DNA of 64,000 bases from Brasenia schreberi (taxonomy: Eukaryota; Streptophyta; Magnoliopsida; Nymphaeales; Cabombaceae), in the NCBI GenBank assembly GCA_036023115.1, contig JAYKKT010000076.1:7382001-7446000 (forward strand), written 5' to 3'. The notes under the pieces are model-generated. The model ran no database searches, had not been told where the DNA came from, and worked only from the letters and a program-made list of their open reading frames with translations. Position numbers and translations under genes: made by a program. This document shows positions 50,174-62,699 of this stretch, piece after piece (position 1 is the first letter of the stretch; every line of letters begins with the position of its first letter).

Positions 50174-50411
50174 CAAACATGGCTGGTTCCGGTTTGTTCA
50201 GAACTAGGTATCAGGGCCGGTCTCGTTTCGGTTTCGGTTTAAAGCTCAAACCATTTGAAACTAAAAAAAATTAAAATTTTTAAAAATATTTAGAATCGAA
50301 CCGAACCAGGCGGTCCCTAATTTCAAATCCAGTCCTAAATCCTGTTTCAACGATTTCAGTTCTAGCCAATTCTTAGTCCAATTCAATTCCGGTTTTAACC
50401 ATCCGTGTCTA
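50174..50411. mobile_element. hAT-like MITE (TAGACATGG family), upstream of NEK
   Basis: Left end caaacatggctggttccggt, right end inverted tagacacggatggttaaaac. Flanks caacttcc and cacatccc match at five of eight bases. It lies about 250 bases upstream of the NEK start codon, so it may overlap the promoter or 5' UTR. Confidence 0.65.
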
Positions 50412-50445
50412 CACATCCCTGCTCTGCCTACTTAACACTTAGAAG

Positions 50446-50813
50446 TAGACATGGCTGATTTGGAACCGTCAGTAACTAGAATCAGTCAAATCAACTTTGG
50501 AACCGTAAGTGGTCCCTGAGACCCCTGATTCGGTTACGATTCATAGTTTTCAGGAACCGGCCCAATAACAACGGTTTTAAAACGCTTATTAATATATATC
50601 TATATATATATTACAGATGTATTAACACAAATTGAGGCCTCACTTAACGGTAGACAATGATTTTATGTGGTCATGCGGGAGTTCGACTCCCATGGGATTT
50701 AGCTGCAGCCTTTAAAAAAAAAATAACCGATTTCAGAGCAGATTCGAAACTGAAATGGGAACTTCCCTTGAAGCAGTTCGGTTCCAGGCAACGGCCGGTT
50801 CCGGACATGTCTT
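50446..50813. mobile_element. hAT-like MITE (TAGACATGG family) with tRNA-like segment
   Basis: Left end tagacatggctgatttgg; right end, inverted, aagacatgtccggaaccggc. It is the closest relative in the window of the element at 38448-38765: both share a ggttttaaa-type stretch, an AT-rich spacer with tattaac, and a tRNA-like segment at the same internal place. The flanking 8-mers do not match. Confidence 0.7.
50628..50718 (+). repeat. tRNA-like segment within the MITE
   Basis: A-box-like cctcacttaacggtagac and B box gggagttcgactcccatggg, ending in an A-rich run. In the sister MITE the equivalent segment (38630-38690) keeps a cleaner A box. It could not fold as a functional tRNA as far as I can see. 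Confidence 0.55.
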
Positions 50814-51589
50814 GATCTTCCGAAGGAACTCTCAAGATGCGCAATTTCACTCTTTCACAAATGCTTCTTTAATTTCTACGAAACTAGGAGCACTTGACTG
50901 CAAAATTATAAATATGGCCGTTCATTTTCCTGCCCCTGCAAAAAGTTTGGAGAGTAATTTCGTTAAAACTAGGAGATTTGGACCGTAAATTTGTAAATTG
51001 TAAGGAATTATGTTGTGAGGTGAATTTCAAAAGCATAAGAAACGCGGGACCTGAACAAAAAATTGGTGGCGTTGGATGCAAACGGATATGATTCTGTTGG
51101 ACCGTGATCCAAACTTTGATAATCATCTAATTGGATTTGGATATGGATAAATTCGTATAAAAGACTATAAAACCGTTCCTCCTGACACCCCAAATTCCAA
51201 CGGTATTTAGAAAGAAAAAAAAACACCCACCATTAATCCACAAAAGCTGAAAGGTTGTCTTCGAATTGTTTAAAATTGGAATAAACTTTTTCCGTGAAGA
51301 AAAAGTTGTTTGCAAAGAAAACAATTTCTTAAACCGCCGGCATCATTACACGGGTAGAACATATAAGTAAACTCATCAAACAGGATACACATCTAATGGT
51401 TTGATCATCTCTCGTGTGTGTGTGTGTGAGAGAGAGAGAGAGAAAGAAAGAAGGGGATTTGGGGTTGAAGTTTCTAAAAAGAAGCATAATGTCTGTTAAA
51501 ATACAATAAATGTGAAGTATTATGTTAAATGAATTATATCTTTTCTTCTTCTTCATTTTTTATAAGAGGAGATACACCATCGAGTTGAT

Positions 51590-51779
51590 TTTTTTGTTTC
51601 AATAAGAGGCTTAAGCCTAACACACATGCATTTTAGAGAGACGATTTTTCTTTTTTTTTGTTACAAGAGAAGGCCGAAGCCTAACACACACCCACACATG
51701 TACTCTTTGGGAGTCAATTTTTTTTATTACAAGAGGAAGTCGAAGCTTAACACACATACACGCACACTCAGGGAGTATA
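51590..51779. repeat. Three ~60-bp tandem repeat units
   Basis: The words (t)tacaagagaaggccgaagcc, taacacacac and a following gagtc or gagta occur three times (about 51598, 51660 and 51728), each with a T-rich interval. Units are diverged. Confidence 0.75.
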
Positions 51780-51819
51780 ATTAAATGACTTTTATCATTC
51801 CAAAAGTTAAGGAGTTACC

Positions 51820-51945
51820 CACAACATTAGCTCAATTGATAGGTCGCTCTAACTCCTATTTTCAGGTGTTGAATTCGATTCTCTGGGTGGTGCACGCAAG
51901 TGTGTTATATTTAGCCTTGCTTAGCAACCAAAAAGAAAATCTTAA
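51820..51945 (+). mobile_element. tRNA-derived SINE
   Basis: A box tagctcaattgataggtcgc and B box ttgaattcgattctctggg, about 35 bases apart, followed by a ~60-base unrelated body and an A-rich end. It closely resembles the element at 60686-60790. Confidence 0.65.
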
Positions 51946-52639
51946 GGAGTTAACAAAGGGTTTCATCATCTACATTACTATTTGAAAAAAAAATGAAAAG
52001 TGAACTAAGTGATCATGATTTAATATATAATTTCAATTAATGTATGGCAAAAATCATAATAAATTGAGAGAGGGACCCTACTGGATTGATTTAGATTGTG
52101 GGAAAATCAACTCTCTTAATGAAGTGGGTTCAGTGTCTAAACTGCAACGAGCTTGCTGGGCCTTCCATTACTGAAGTCACAGTGCTTGGTTAGATTAGAT
52201 GTGTTGGTTTAGGAAAAGGTGGTGGGCTAGATTCTCTTTTTGAACTAAAACGAGGTGGGATAGCTGTATTGACATAAAAATAGATCAAGTTGCTCATCTA
52301 CCCATTTAAAAGGAAGCCAAAAGGGGCCTTAGCTTTACTTTGAAAAAATATGCCCATCATATAATTTTCTCCACAAAGTTAAGTTTATACTTAGGCTCTT
52401 CTAGCAATGATACTAGCTGGCACTTTCCTATCTATATATCTTTTTCCTAAAAATGCAAACACTTTTTTTGTTCTCTAAAAAGTTTTTTTTTAATTTTCAC
52501 AAATTAAACTTATTTTCTTCGTTTGGTATTGTCTTGGACATAGCCAATCTCATTGATCTCAATCATAAACGAATGTGACAAGAACTAGGTTCCCTTCGAC
52601 CCATTAATCAGTATATTAGTATCTAGGTTTTCGAGTTGT

Positions 52640-52790
52640 GGTTTTGTGTTAGTTGGGAATTTGTGGAGTTGTGTGTGGGGGAGGGCGGTGTATGGTTGTG
52701 TTAGTTGAGGGTTGTGAAGTGGGGGAGTGAGTGTGTTGGGGAGTCGGGGGCGTATGTGATAGTTTAGGGGGAGTTAAAGGGGTTTGGGTT
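52640..52790 (+). repeat. G/T-rich low-complexity tract
   Basis: Many short G runs (ggggg, ggg) separated by T-rich bases, strongly strand-asymmetric. The proline- and threonine-rich open frame on the other strand (52649-52966) is a by-product. Confidence 0.7.
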
Positions 52791-52952
52791 TTTATGGGGA
52801 TTGTATGAAGGACTACAACCTGCATTGGCGATGTAGTTAGAACTAATATGGTTATGGCTATATATAAGAATACAATGCCAATTGAAGGTCCTTTTTTTCT
52901 TGAGAAAGGCACAGCCAGTTGAACAGTTAGAATCTGATGATCACCACCAAGG

Positions 52953-53473
52953 TTGCACGGAAACATCCTTCACGCGGTGTTTTCCGGTTCAAAAAGACAC
53001 CAAAACCGGATTCTCCACCGAAACGTTTCTGTGATGTTTCAACTTCATTTAGGATTTATATAAAATATCACCCACATAATGGCACAAAATGCCCTTAGTG
53101 TGAGTGGGTACATGGTGCTTATCATGTCCTAGTTGCTTTGTTCAATTCCTAGTAGGTGTAGCCTTCATTTGACATTTTGTTCTTTCAAGTACATATTCAT
53201 ACTTATAATGGCTTTTTATATACCTATATATTATATATGTTTACATTATATATACACATATATATACATACATATATCTTTTGCATCATACATCTATTTT
53301 TCTTTACGTATACATACATATATATACCATAGGTACATGTAATATACTTATATGTTTAATAAAAATATAGCTATATATATATTTACATGGTCCGTTTCCC
53401 CGTTTCCTAATCTTTGAGATTTTGTGTTTTCCGTGTCCGTTGGCATTTTGTTTCGTTTCCGTTTTTGGTGCAA
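52953..53473. mobile_element. MITE-like element with GGAAACG-rich ends
   Basis: Left end ttgcacggaaacatcc; right end, inverted, ttgcaccaaaaacggaaacg. Gtttcc and ggaaac words cluster at both ends around an AT-rich centre with TATA-type repeats (53210-53370). Flanks show no clear duplication. Resembles non-autonomous hAT elements in layout only. Confidence 0.5.
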
Positions 53474-53799
53474 CATAGATCACTGCGGTACATGATTAAC
53501 AACACAAACACACACAGAGGGAACACCTGTAAAGATGAAGCATGTGACAGAAAGTTCAAAGGCAATACATACAAATAAATAACACGTACTTAACACATAC
53601 TGTCTACACAATTAAATCAATATATGGATAGATGAATGTTTGGTAAAGCCCAATATTAAAAAGACAATGCCTAATGAGTGCATTTAACATAGTTGTCTAA
53701 AGCTTCGAGCTGCTACAGCAAACAGGAGGATACAAGGTAATATTCTTGTTTTAGCCTGGTCTAAATAGTTCAAAACTAATACTAAGTTAAATAATGCAT

Positions 53800-53880
53800 A
53801 ACTATTACTAAGCCTTTTCCAACACTCAGTGGGGTAGACTATGTGGATTCATCGTCACTGTTATGCTTGATTTAATGTCA
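53800..53880 (-). mobile_element. RTE-like 3'-end fragment, second subfamily
   Basis: Inverted 3' end: actaagccttttccaacact, then gtggggtagactatgtggat. It differs from the main family by having a cactcagtgggg hairpin. Sister fragments lie at 57006-57050 and 58653-58735. Confidence 0.5.
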
Positions 53881-54003
53881 TATTATAATTTATCTTTAAA
53901 CAATCAAGGTCATTCCTTTCAATATTTTTGAGATCTGCCTCAATGTTTTGAAGTGTTTGCTGTCTAGTTTAGACTTTCTAAAGCCATTTATTTTAGTTTA
54001 AAA

Positions 54004-54334
54004 TCAACATGTACAAAAGATTCCATAGAACCTAAAAAGACGCTGAGATGGATGATGTCTAAGAAAAGGCCTTATACATATAGAGATTATTAGAAACAAA
54101 TTGAGAGACTAGACGACAAAATGAGGAGAAATCGTTGAAGATGGTATGAACATGTAGAAAAACCATCAAAGAAAGCTCCAATATAAGAAAGACCACATAT
54201 TGAAAAGAAACAATAAAAAATAATCTAGCTTATGTTAACTCATAGTATAGCACATGATAGAGCTCTATAGAAACAAAGAATCCATGTAACCGACCTCATC
54301 TAGTATAAGAAATTTATTATTATTGTTTTAAGAA
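54004..54334 (+). mobile_element. Strongly diverged RTE 3' fragment
   Basis: Matches the last ~110 codons of RTE in DNA (for example gagattattagaaacaaatt, aaagaaacaataaaaaataa and gaaacaaagaatccatgtaa) and ends with the family 3' end and a TTA-type tail. Frame is lost, and it is clearly older than the other copies. Confidence 0.75.
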
Positions 54335-55097
54335 AACTAAGTGTGGTTTTGAGATACAATTAAGATGGTTGGAACATTTTTGAGAAGTGGCAAAGTGGAA
54401 CTCTGGTGAAAATGTATAAGAAATTAGATAGCAAACATTTTTAAAAAGAAGGTGAAATGGACTTCAACAGTTTTAGAAGGAAACAATGAACCAAGATCTT
54501 GCTTTTCCACATTTACATGTTGATATAACGGGAGGTTGAGATCAATAGCAACTCAGAAACGATGTAGACAACCTCACATAGCGTGCCAAAAGGCTTTGAT
54601 TTGGTTTCTTGGCCGTCTTCTGTTTTCTTTTCAGGAAGCACGTCAACTCTTCATAGTTTTAGCTGAAGATCATGCTCATGTTTGGATTTCTTATATTCTC
54701 CTTAGGGTTTGGCTCTTCCTTTAAAATGAGTAATGTTAATTTCCTTGGCATAGGCTTTTGAATTGATCGGTTTCCATAAAAAAAAAACGCACTAATAAAA
54801 TTGCCTGAATAATTGCACGCAATCACTTCATTCCGAAACAAGAACTCAATATAGGAATGGAAGCAGGGATCTTTACAAACACAAATTCTGCATGTTCTTA
54901 TTCTGTTGCTAACTTTCCAAATAGCCCTGATACTTTGAAAATGATCAACTGATAAACTTATTTATAAAACAATGAAAATTGGATATGGGTTTATATCAGT
55001 TGTGGCATTTTCCTTAGAGAGAGAGAGATGTCTACACTGAAGGAAATATAGTAGCAATATTGCTGAAAAGCAGCTAAGACTACATAAAACGCGAACA
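54335..55097. other. 3' flank of GPX, nothing recognised
   Basis: AT-rich. It must include the GPX 3' UTR next to 55098. No further gene seen; the open frames at 54536-54841 overlap each other on opposite strands and carry no motif. Confidence 0.35.
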
Positions 55098-58000
55098 TTA
55101 TGATGCTCCGAGCAGAGTCAGGATATCTTTCTGCAAAAGAAGGAAAAAAACCAAAAGGAAAAGAAAGAATTATCAGGCATATCATCAGCTGAAACAATCA
55201 ATCACAGTAAGAAGGACATAAACAAAAGGCTTAAGAACCTCAATCTTCAAGGGAGATGTGGTTGGTGCATATCGCTCAACAACTTTTCCTTCTTTATTCA
55301 CCAAAAACTTGGTGAAGTTCCATTTGATGCCATCACCAAGTATTCCACCCTTCTGTGATTTCAGGAACTTATAAACTGGAGCTGCATTCTTGCCGTTGAC
55401 ATACACCTGAAACACACAGAGGTCACAACAAACATCAAGCAATATATCTGTTTCTAAGCTTCTCATACTATCTACAAAGCACGGTGCTTAGTGGGTGAGG
55501 ATGTCGGTGACCATAAGAAGGGTTAGAACTGGATTACTATGGGCATCAAATTCGTCATGAGACAGAGCACTGAGGCAAGGATCCTAGCCTAGGAGCTTTT
55601 CAAAAGTTGGTCCAAGTAAGAAAGAACCTTCTGAGGCTGGTTTCTCCAAGTAATAAATCAGAAAAAGCTTCCCATACTAAGCACTGGTGAGGATTCATCG
55701 CTTAAAAGGATATGGCAGTGAGTGCAGAGTATGAAGAGACCATAATGAGGTTGGAGAGGAAATGCAGAGAAACATATAGGAAAAGAAACGGATGCTACGT
55801 TTTGGTCATAAAGTTTTACATATTTTCATGACTTCTACCGGATGTCACTGACTCTTGCCCAGTGCCAGATGGTCAAGGAAGTTGGTGACCTGATGACAGG
55901 GGAGCCGTGACCGAAGCCCCAGTGAATGGTGGCAGAAAATGCAACTGGACTTAATAAACTGTCGTATATTCATGTGATGAATGATATTATGCCTTAACCA
56001 GTTAAGATTGAAAAATAAAAGGTTGCAATTGTCTAAGCAGTCTTAAGTTTCTAGCCGAAGTGTATGAAGATACTGAGCAAAAAACACTACAATGTAAGGT
56101 AAGTATATCCAGATTGCAAATTATGTGCATAATCAGATGAATATTGCACACAAGGATAAAACAAATCACATGTAAGTTCCCCTCATTACCTTGTCAAAGA
56201 TGGGAAATTCAGCTTTGAACCTAGTACAGGCAAATTCAACAATTTCCTCATTGCTTCCTGGTTCTTGACCAGCAAACTGATTGCAAGGAAATGCTAGAAT
56301 CTCGAATCCTATATGAGAAAATAAAAGAGCATACCACAATGGGCACCTCATTCTAGAAAAACAAGTAAAATATGGGGAAAAATGCAGAAGATTAAAACAG
56401 TATTAAAGATGCTCGGAACAAGGAACCAAACCTTGATCCTTATACTTTTCATACAGAACGTTCAGCTCCTTGTAGTTTGAGTTTGTTAGTCCACTACATA
56501 GATAACAAATGTCTATTACTTGTCAGGTCACATGAGAGAATTCCATGATAAGGCAAATCATGATACACAACTAGAAAACTATTAAGTATATCCTCTTTGA
56601 AAGAGAACGAATGATCATTATGTCTGAAATAAATCGACAAAGTTATGTTGATAATAAAGTATACTAGGCAAAAAGAGAAATCAGTTTTAAGTAACTTGTA
56701 CGCCAGATTCTCAATTACAGAAACATGATCATGTCCGCATGTTCCACAATTTTTTTGGATTTTACACTACAAAATCCTAAAACTTTGAAGTTCATTCTAT
56801 AGTCAATGCTACTTCTTGTTAAACTTTAAAATCCTTATGCTTTTTTGAGCTAACTACTTTCCATCTATGACCAGGTTCTCAGTTTTCTGTTTGCATTCCT
56901 GGAATGGGTTTGACTGGAAAATCAACAGTAGTGAAAGCAATAACAAATCCTCGGCAGTGACATGGTAATTAAAGGAGAATCAAAGAGTCTCAAACCCTTA
57001 ATCTTGAGCTTAACCAAAGCTTTTCCCACACTAAGTGGGATTGCCTAGAAGGCGCAAAATGAGGACTTTCTAGAAGGTAACTGTCCCAGTGCTATTCCCG
57101 CGCAAGAATGCTCAACTATGGAGTTCAAATAGATCTGATTCATAAGCATTGGAAAGATCACCCCAGGTAAAGGATCGAAAATAAAGTCTTACATTGTCTG
57201 TAACCATCCTTTATCTAGGCTTGAGACTGGCTATATAAGGTGAGGCCTCACCACAGAAAACGAAAGTGTCTCAAATATTGATGCTAAAGTATTTTCAGCT
57301 TCCACAATAACGGAAGCATTATCCACAGTAACCATCAGACAGAATGTCTTGAACTTTGAACCTAGCCATATATGAGCGAAGACTTTGAATGCTAACATTC
57401 CACTTTCCAACATGAATGATGCCATCTAACTGATAAATAACAGCAAACTGTATCTTAGATCAGGTTCAAAATACAATTACTTTGTCAATGAGTATATGAA
57501 CTGAAGTTTACCATTGTGACAGTGACAGAATAAAGTTTGTTGCACATCAATGCACGGAAATCCCAGGGGAGAAAAATCAAAAGAGGGAAATCCATCCTAT
57601 CATTAGCTTCATTTCCTCATAGGCTTGAAGATATGATTACTCATCAATCAGTTCTAATGAAGCATACTTTGGGAAAATGCCACTATATTCAGTTTTATGG
57701 TTCAAGCTATTTTTACTTCCCACGGAGAAGGAGAACCTGCTTACTGAAATGGATGCATCAGTACAAACATATATCAGGATATGGAAGAGGGAGGGGTCTG
57801 GGGAGAGAGAGAAACCAAAGTGAAGCGATTTCATGAAAAGGCAACAAATAATTCATAACAGCATTACACATGCCAAGGCAGAAGCAAGTACCACATAGAG
57901 GCAACATTGACTATTAGGAGAACCTTCCCGCTGTAGGTTGCCAGGCTCACATCATTTCCTTTAATATCCTGCAGACCCAGTTAATAGGCACTGCTATTAA

Positions 58001-59770
58001 TGGAATCAATTACAAGTTGACAATACAGTAAGAAAGCAGTTACAGTTGAACAACATAATAAGGACAACTAGTTCTGAAACGAATTGTGCATATCAGATAT
58101 GAATCTATACGCATCATATTCATAGGATATTGGACATGATGTAATCCTCTATCGTAAGTGGCGACTGTATCATAAGACATGGAGGCAAATCATATCATAT
58201 GGTAAGATAAGATACAGGAGTGTTTCATACTTATATTGGAGGTTTACTGTACTTATCGCTACTTTATTTTTGCTTCAAAAGTATTTGATCTTAATGAGCA
58301 CTAAATATACATGTTGTGTGTTGAATCGATACTTACAACACTGGACAACAGTGTTATAAAAGAACAGCAGAAGCAAAACCAACATCATATTCTAGAATGA
58401 CAAGCAAGCGAATATGAATAACTATTTGAGCATAGGTGTTCCATTTTTCTAGATGGTAAAGCAGGGCCAAAAAGAATTAAATCTATGCAACTGCAAACTA
58501 ATGTCGCTAGCAGCAAAACCAGGAGTCCCGCGCTGATTAATAACATACTAAAGCATTCACTCAGGCTTTTGTAATACATAGCTGAACTGTATACCAGCAT
58601 TTCTCTGCATGGCTGTATAAGTAAACAACTTGCTGCACACCAAAAAGGGAAAGCCAAAACCAAGCCTTATCCCACACTACGTGAGATCAGCTACATGGGT
58701 TCTTAGTCACCATTGAGCTTGATGTTGTGGCATAAAAGTAGGGATGGCAATTCCTACCCATCCCACAGGTACCAACCCCGCCCCGCCCCATGTGGGGTGG
58801 ATTCTAAAAGAAAAAAGCCTGCCCGCTGTGGAGAGAGACAAGGGAGAAAAGCTGGCAGGGCGGGACAGGGTAGGGTTTAAGGTAAACCTGCTCCGCCCTG
58901 CCCCGATAAGTATTTTACATGCTTATATATGTATATATTTTTTATATATCATAAATTTTAGTTTAAAATATAAAATACCATAAAAAGGATTATATATTTT
59001 ATGTAGAATATATAATATTAAATGAGTTTTTTTCAAAAAATATTTTTATAGGTTGAAGTGGGACAAGGCCGGGTTGTAACAAAAGGATGAGGGGCAGGTG
59101 CGGATTTGATCCCCCAAGACCCATGGGGCACGATGGAGCGGGGTCTTCTAGAGCGGGATGGGTGGAGTGAAAACCTGCCCCATTGCCATCGCTATGTACG
59201 AGCATTGATAATCTTTTATAGCTTCCAGTAACTTCCTAAGCAGTGGGAAAAATGTTGGCTACAATCTAAGGGATGGTACCCCTAGGCTAAAACTCGTAGA
59301 TGTACACCATCTTGACTAATCTGACCACAGATGCATTTAGAATGGTCAATTTACTAGGAAGCCAGTTGAGCTATTTTTAACCTAAAATCATTATTTTATG
59401 AATCATCAAATTTTCATGCAGTGTAGGCGTTAATTTTGGAATTCGTCAAAAAGCTGCTTATATTGAGATTGGGTGACCTAAACTATTCTTCTTGACTAAC
59501 CAAATCATAAAGATCACAACCCTGGGGTTTGGAGCATACAGGCAATTCCCCTACAAGCAGGATTTAGTAGCATTTCTTAATCAGTCAGACTGGATGGATC
59601 ATTATTTGAAATATAAGCATGTTTTATCTCCATAAAGAAGCTTTTCGATAAAACAAGGAACGGATCATGAAAGAACAGTACAATTGAAAATTATATATTT
59701 GCAGTAGAAAAGGCTGCCATACCTTGACAGAGAAATCATAAATAGAGCTTGGGGCTCCGCCATCAGCCAT
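55098..59770 (-). CDS. GPX: Glutathione peroxidase (plant phospholipid-hydroperoxide type)
   Basis: Reduces hydrogen and lipid peroxides; plant members usually take electrons from thioredoxin. Six coding exons with GT-AG borders: 59723-59770, 57892-57968, 56432-56493, 56190-56308, 55239-55406, 55098-55130. They give 507 bases, 168 residues, the normal length. Landmarks: YDFSVK (11-16), NVASMCGLTNSNY with peroxidatic Cys42 (codon split by intron 2), [18 protein letters not shown] with Cys71 and Gln77, [15 protein letters not shown] with the likely resolving Cys90, [13 protein letters not shown] with Trp131-Asn132, and [12 protein letters not shown]. The catalytic Cys, Gln, Trp and Asn are all present. 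The usual residue before Cys42 is Gln or Lys; here it is Met. No transit peptide precedes MADGG, so a cytosolic location is inferred. Introns 1 and 2 carry a hAT-like MITE and LINE fragments. Confidence 0.95.
57006..57050 (-). mobile_element. RTE-like 3'-end fragment in GPX intron 2
   Basis: Inverted 3' end aaccaaagcttttcccacac followed by taagtgggattgcctag. Same subfamily as 53800-53880 and 58653-58735. Confidence 0.45.
58653..58735 (-). mobile_element. RTE-like 3'-end fragment in GPX intron 1
   Basis: Inverted 3' end aaaaccaagccttatcccac then tacatgggttcttagtcac. It sits directly beside the MITE that starts at 58740. Confidence 0.5.
58740..59197. mobile_element. hAT-like MITE (GGGATGGCAA family) in GPX intron 1
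   Basis: Terminal inverted repeats tagggatggcaat and, inverted, tagcgatggcaat. The ends are G+C-rich (ccccgccccgccccatgtgg), the centre AT-rich. Flanks cataaaag and tgtacgag agree at four of eight bases. Closely related to the copy at 39298-39769. Confidence 0.75.
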
Positions 59771-60429
59771 TTGGAATTTTCTCCGATTGCGGGAGTATAA
59801 AAAAAGCTACAATCAGAACAAGGGGCAACCCGGTTAATAAGTATATCTAGAGGAAACAATGGTTCACATCATAGAAACAGTAAACCATCAAAGACGGCAG
59901 CAGAAACCTGGTTCATATGCACATGCAGTAAAGAAATGTAAGATCTTTAATTGAAACATACCAAAAGCATCACCCAAAACCACGAAACCAAGTACTTTGT
60001 CTTTCAATTTTATGAAGTATATGGTTCACTAGAAGAGCAGCTTAAAACTCAAACCAATCATATAGGAGAAGTAAGAAGAAAGAAACCATTAGAGCTTACA
60101 AACAGAAAAACATACCTCCCTTCAGCTTTGGAAAATGAGTGTCATGGATACAACACCGGAAAAGGTTGCACAGTGAGTGGAGATGAGAAAAAATTTGCGA
60201 AAAAGAACTTTTCCAAGGAGGCAAAAGCCTATAAATGCCCAAATTAAAGACTATCCAAAAAGATTCCCCATAAGATATACATACTGAAAAACGATAACTA
60301 ACAGCACAAACTGATAGTAAGATCCATAACAAGAAGCATACAATCCATAACAACATTTATGATGCTAGTGATACTTAACCATGGCACAATAACATACAAA
60401 GACACACACAGAGAAAGAGAGAGAGTCTT

Positions 60430-60520
60430 TACCTCTGCAGATGAAAAGGGGACACAGAAGAAAGGTAGCACCCCTTCTGGTTCTGCTTGCAGAAGGAAAC
60501 TTCTCCGTCATTTGTTTCTT
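60430..60520 (-). promoter_or_regulatory. Candidate GPX 5' UTR exon and promoter
   Basis: On the minus strand a leader-like stretch ends in a donor CTGCAGAG/GTAAAGAC at about 60433, and a possible acceptor TTCTGATTGTAG lies near 59806, upstream of the GPX start codon. A TATA-like TTTTATAAG is at about 60518-60526. Intron-containing 5' UTRs are common in plants; transcripts are needed to confirm. Confidence 0.35.
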
Positions 60521-60685
60521 ATAAAAGGACTTTGTTATGTTTTTGTGTTCCAAATTAAGCCCCATTTCTAGGCATTTCCAGAATTCATGCATCTCTTTTG
60601 GCTTTCCTCAATAACATTGCCACCCTTTACGCAGCCCTCCAAAAAAACGGCACATTTAGATACAGCTAAATCAACGGTCCCACAG

Positions 60686-60790
60686 CGGTTAGCTCAACCA
60701 TAGGGCGCTCTAACGCCGTTGCAGCAGCTGATGGGAGTTCGACTCTCAAAGGGTGCATACGCTCATGTCGTAAAAAAGAAAAAATAAATC
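60686..60790 (+). mobile_element. tRNA-derived SINE
   Basis: A box gttagctcaaccatagggcg, B box gggagttcgactctcaaagg, then tgcatacgctcatgtcg and an A-rich tail. Boxes and spacing match a tRNA-type pol III promoter. Close to 51820-51945. Confidence 0.65.
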
Positions 60791-62690
60791 CTCAGACCGT
60801 CTAAACAAATATATTTGTCAAAAGTTCAACAACGACAAAAATCATTACAATTTTGAATTATAATTTTTAAAGAAAAACCTTTAAAAATAATTAATTATTA
60901 ATAAAAAGTAATAGATAATTTTTGGAAATAAATGAATTCTCAATGATGACTAAAAAGGGTTCTTGCTGATTCTAGAAATAATTATTGTTTTACAATAAGC
61001 TTTGAAATTACGAGCACAATATATGATTAGGGAAATTAAAATAGAAATGACAAAGATAATTTGGCGAAGAAATTAAACACTTGATAATTGTGACCATGGT
61101 TCATATTAAATGTGAAGAATGATGTGTACTTGTGTACATCTACTAAATTTGAAATTAAAATACTTGGTTTATTGCCTCTGAAGTCACTGCTGCGCATCTA
61201 TTTTTTTCTTTGGCACAATCGGAAGTCTGAAGCCAAATGCATGTCCTGTGTATCGAACTTAAGACTTTCCAATTTGTGAGTCGGACCCCTAGCCAGGTGC
61301 GTTATTGTTTATTGTGCACACTGAAATTTAACCAGATTGTGCTGAAACACTTGACTCGTCTGGTTTGTTCAAGAATCATTGAACTTAAAATTTCTTCATT
61401 AAGACCATCTTTAATCGAGAAGGATAAAATGAGGTTTTGATACATGATCTTCATACAAAGAAGAAATAACCACAAACTTTGGACAAATGGGTGACTAATT
61501 TGATTAAGTGGAGTACAAGACACATATGAAGCCCAACACAAACACGACTAATGTTCACATACATTGGTGTCCCCCCAAGTAACACGAGAAAATCACATTG
61601 TCTTCAAGTCCACATATTTTGACACGAAGAAGAAACGAAACAACATACATGATACCAAATCCCTTGCAATTTTACACGCCACACTGGCATTACCCGAAAA
61701 GCCCATTTTTTCGTGTCCACGCAAAGTGACATGAAAAGGTGTTTCGAGTTTACCTATTTATCAAATTAACACAACCAAATAACATGAAGCCTCATACCTA
61801 AAGCAAAGACCATTTTGAGATTATCCAAAAGAGAGAGATGACGGATTTGAAAATGATTATAAAACTAGGGACTCATTTAAATCTTCTTTTTTTTTAAGAA
61901 AATTCTCTAATTATTGGTAGTTGGTAGATGAAACCTATTGAATACGAGCTTTAAATATGACAGAGACAAGTTGTTGAAAGACTCATTTAAGCCAATTAGA
62001 TTAAGCTACACAAGGTCTCTAACCACATGTGTCAACAGAAAAATCTATGGAGTTCACAGTCCTTTGTTGGAACTCAGTTGGGCCACATACCGTTTTTCTT
62101 TTACACACTCAGACACGAAGATCCGGGAGCAGTTTTTTCTCATTGATGAAGACTCTAAAAAAGGGACGAATACGGGCCAGGTCATCATCATATTCAAATC
62201 CGAAAGTTAGGCCAAGCTGCTCGAGAGAAACTCGAGCTTGGCTTGATCTTTTCGAGCTTCCCGAGCTCGAGTTGGTAGTGATGGTGCCTGCTTGTTGAGC
62301 TACCAGACTCTGTTAAAACACCTGCTTGCTGAGCTTTATGTGTTGAAAAATGATGGTGCCTCTTTCTCTCTAGATTTACTCCAGATCAATTATGAATTTT
62401 ACAAAAATACCAAAAAGTAATTTTACATGCCTGTATTTGAGCATTTTAAAAAATTACAAAAGTGGATAGATAGTTAAAATTACAGTTTTACCCCTAGTAT
62501 TTTTTGAAAATTACTAAAGACAGAAAATTTTGGAAAAAATTATAAATTTATCCCAAGTTATTTATATATTAAGAAATGAGTTATTTTCAGCTTGTTTTTG
62601 TGATATTATGAATCGTTCTAATCAGATTCCTGTTATGTGTGTTTTGTTATTCATTTATTATTATTTTTTAGACTGTCTAATTGTTATAAT
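60791..62690. other. Anonymous region with a SINE piece and a TCGAGC-rich patch
   Basis: Mostly AT-rich DNA without a recognisable gene. A minus-strand tRNA-like SINE piece lies at 61240-61310 (cgcacctggctaggggtccg, then cttaagttcgatacacagg). At 62215-62275 gctcgag, cgagctt and gagctcgag words alternate in both orientations, a pattern often seen in the ends of plant MITEs. Confidence 0.4.
61240..61315 (-). mobile_element. tRNA-like SINE fragment
   Basis: Minus-strand A-box-like cgcacctggctaggggtccg and B-box-like cttaagttcgatacacagg, followed by a body with tttggcttcagacttcc. Same family as 47010-47102. Confidence 0.55.
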
Positions 62691-62699
62691 TGTCAAATA

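Noticed and set aside
52649..52966. Proline/threonine-rich minus-strand frame resembling a cell-wall protein
   Set aside because: Produced by the G/T-rich low-complexity tract; no signal peptide or regular extensin-type repeat.
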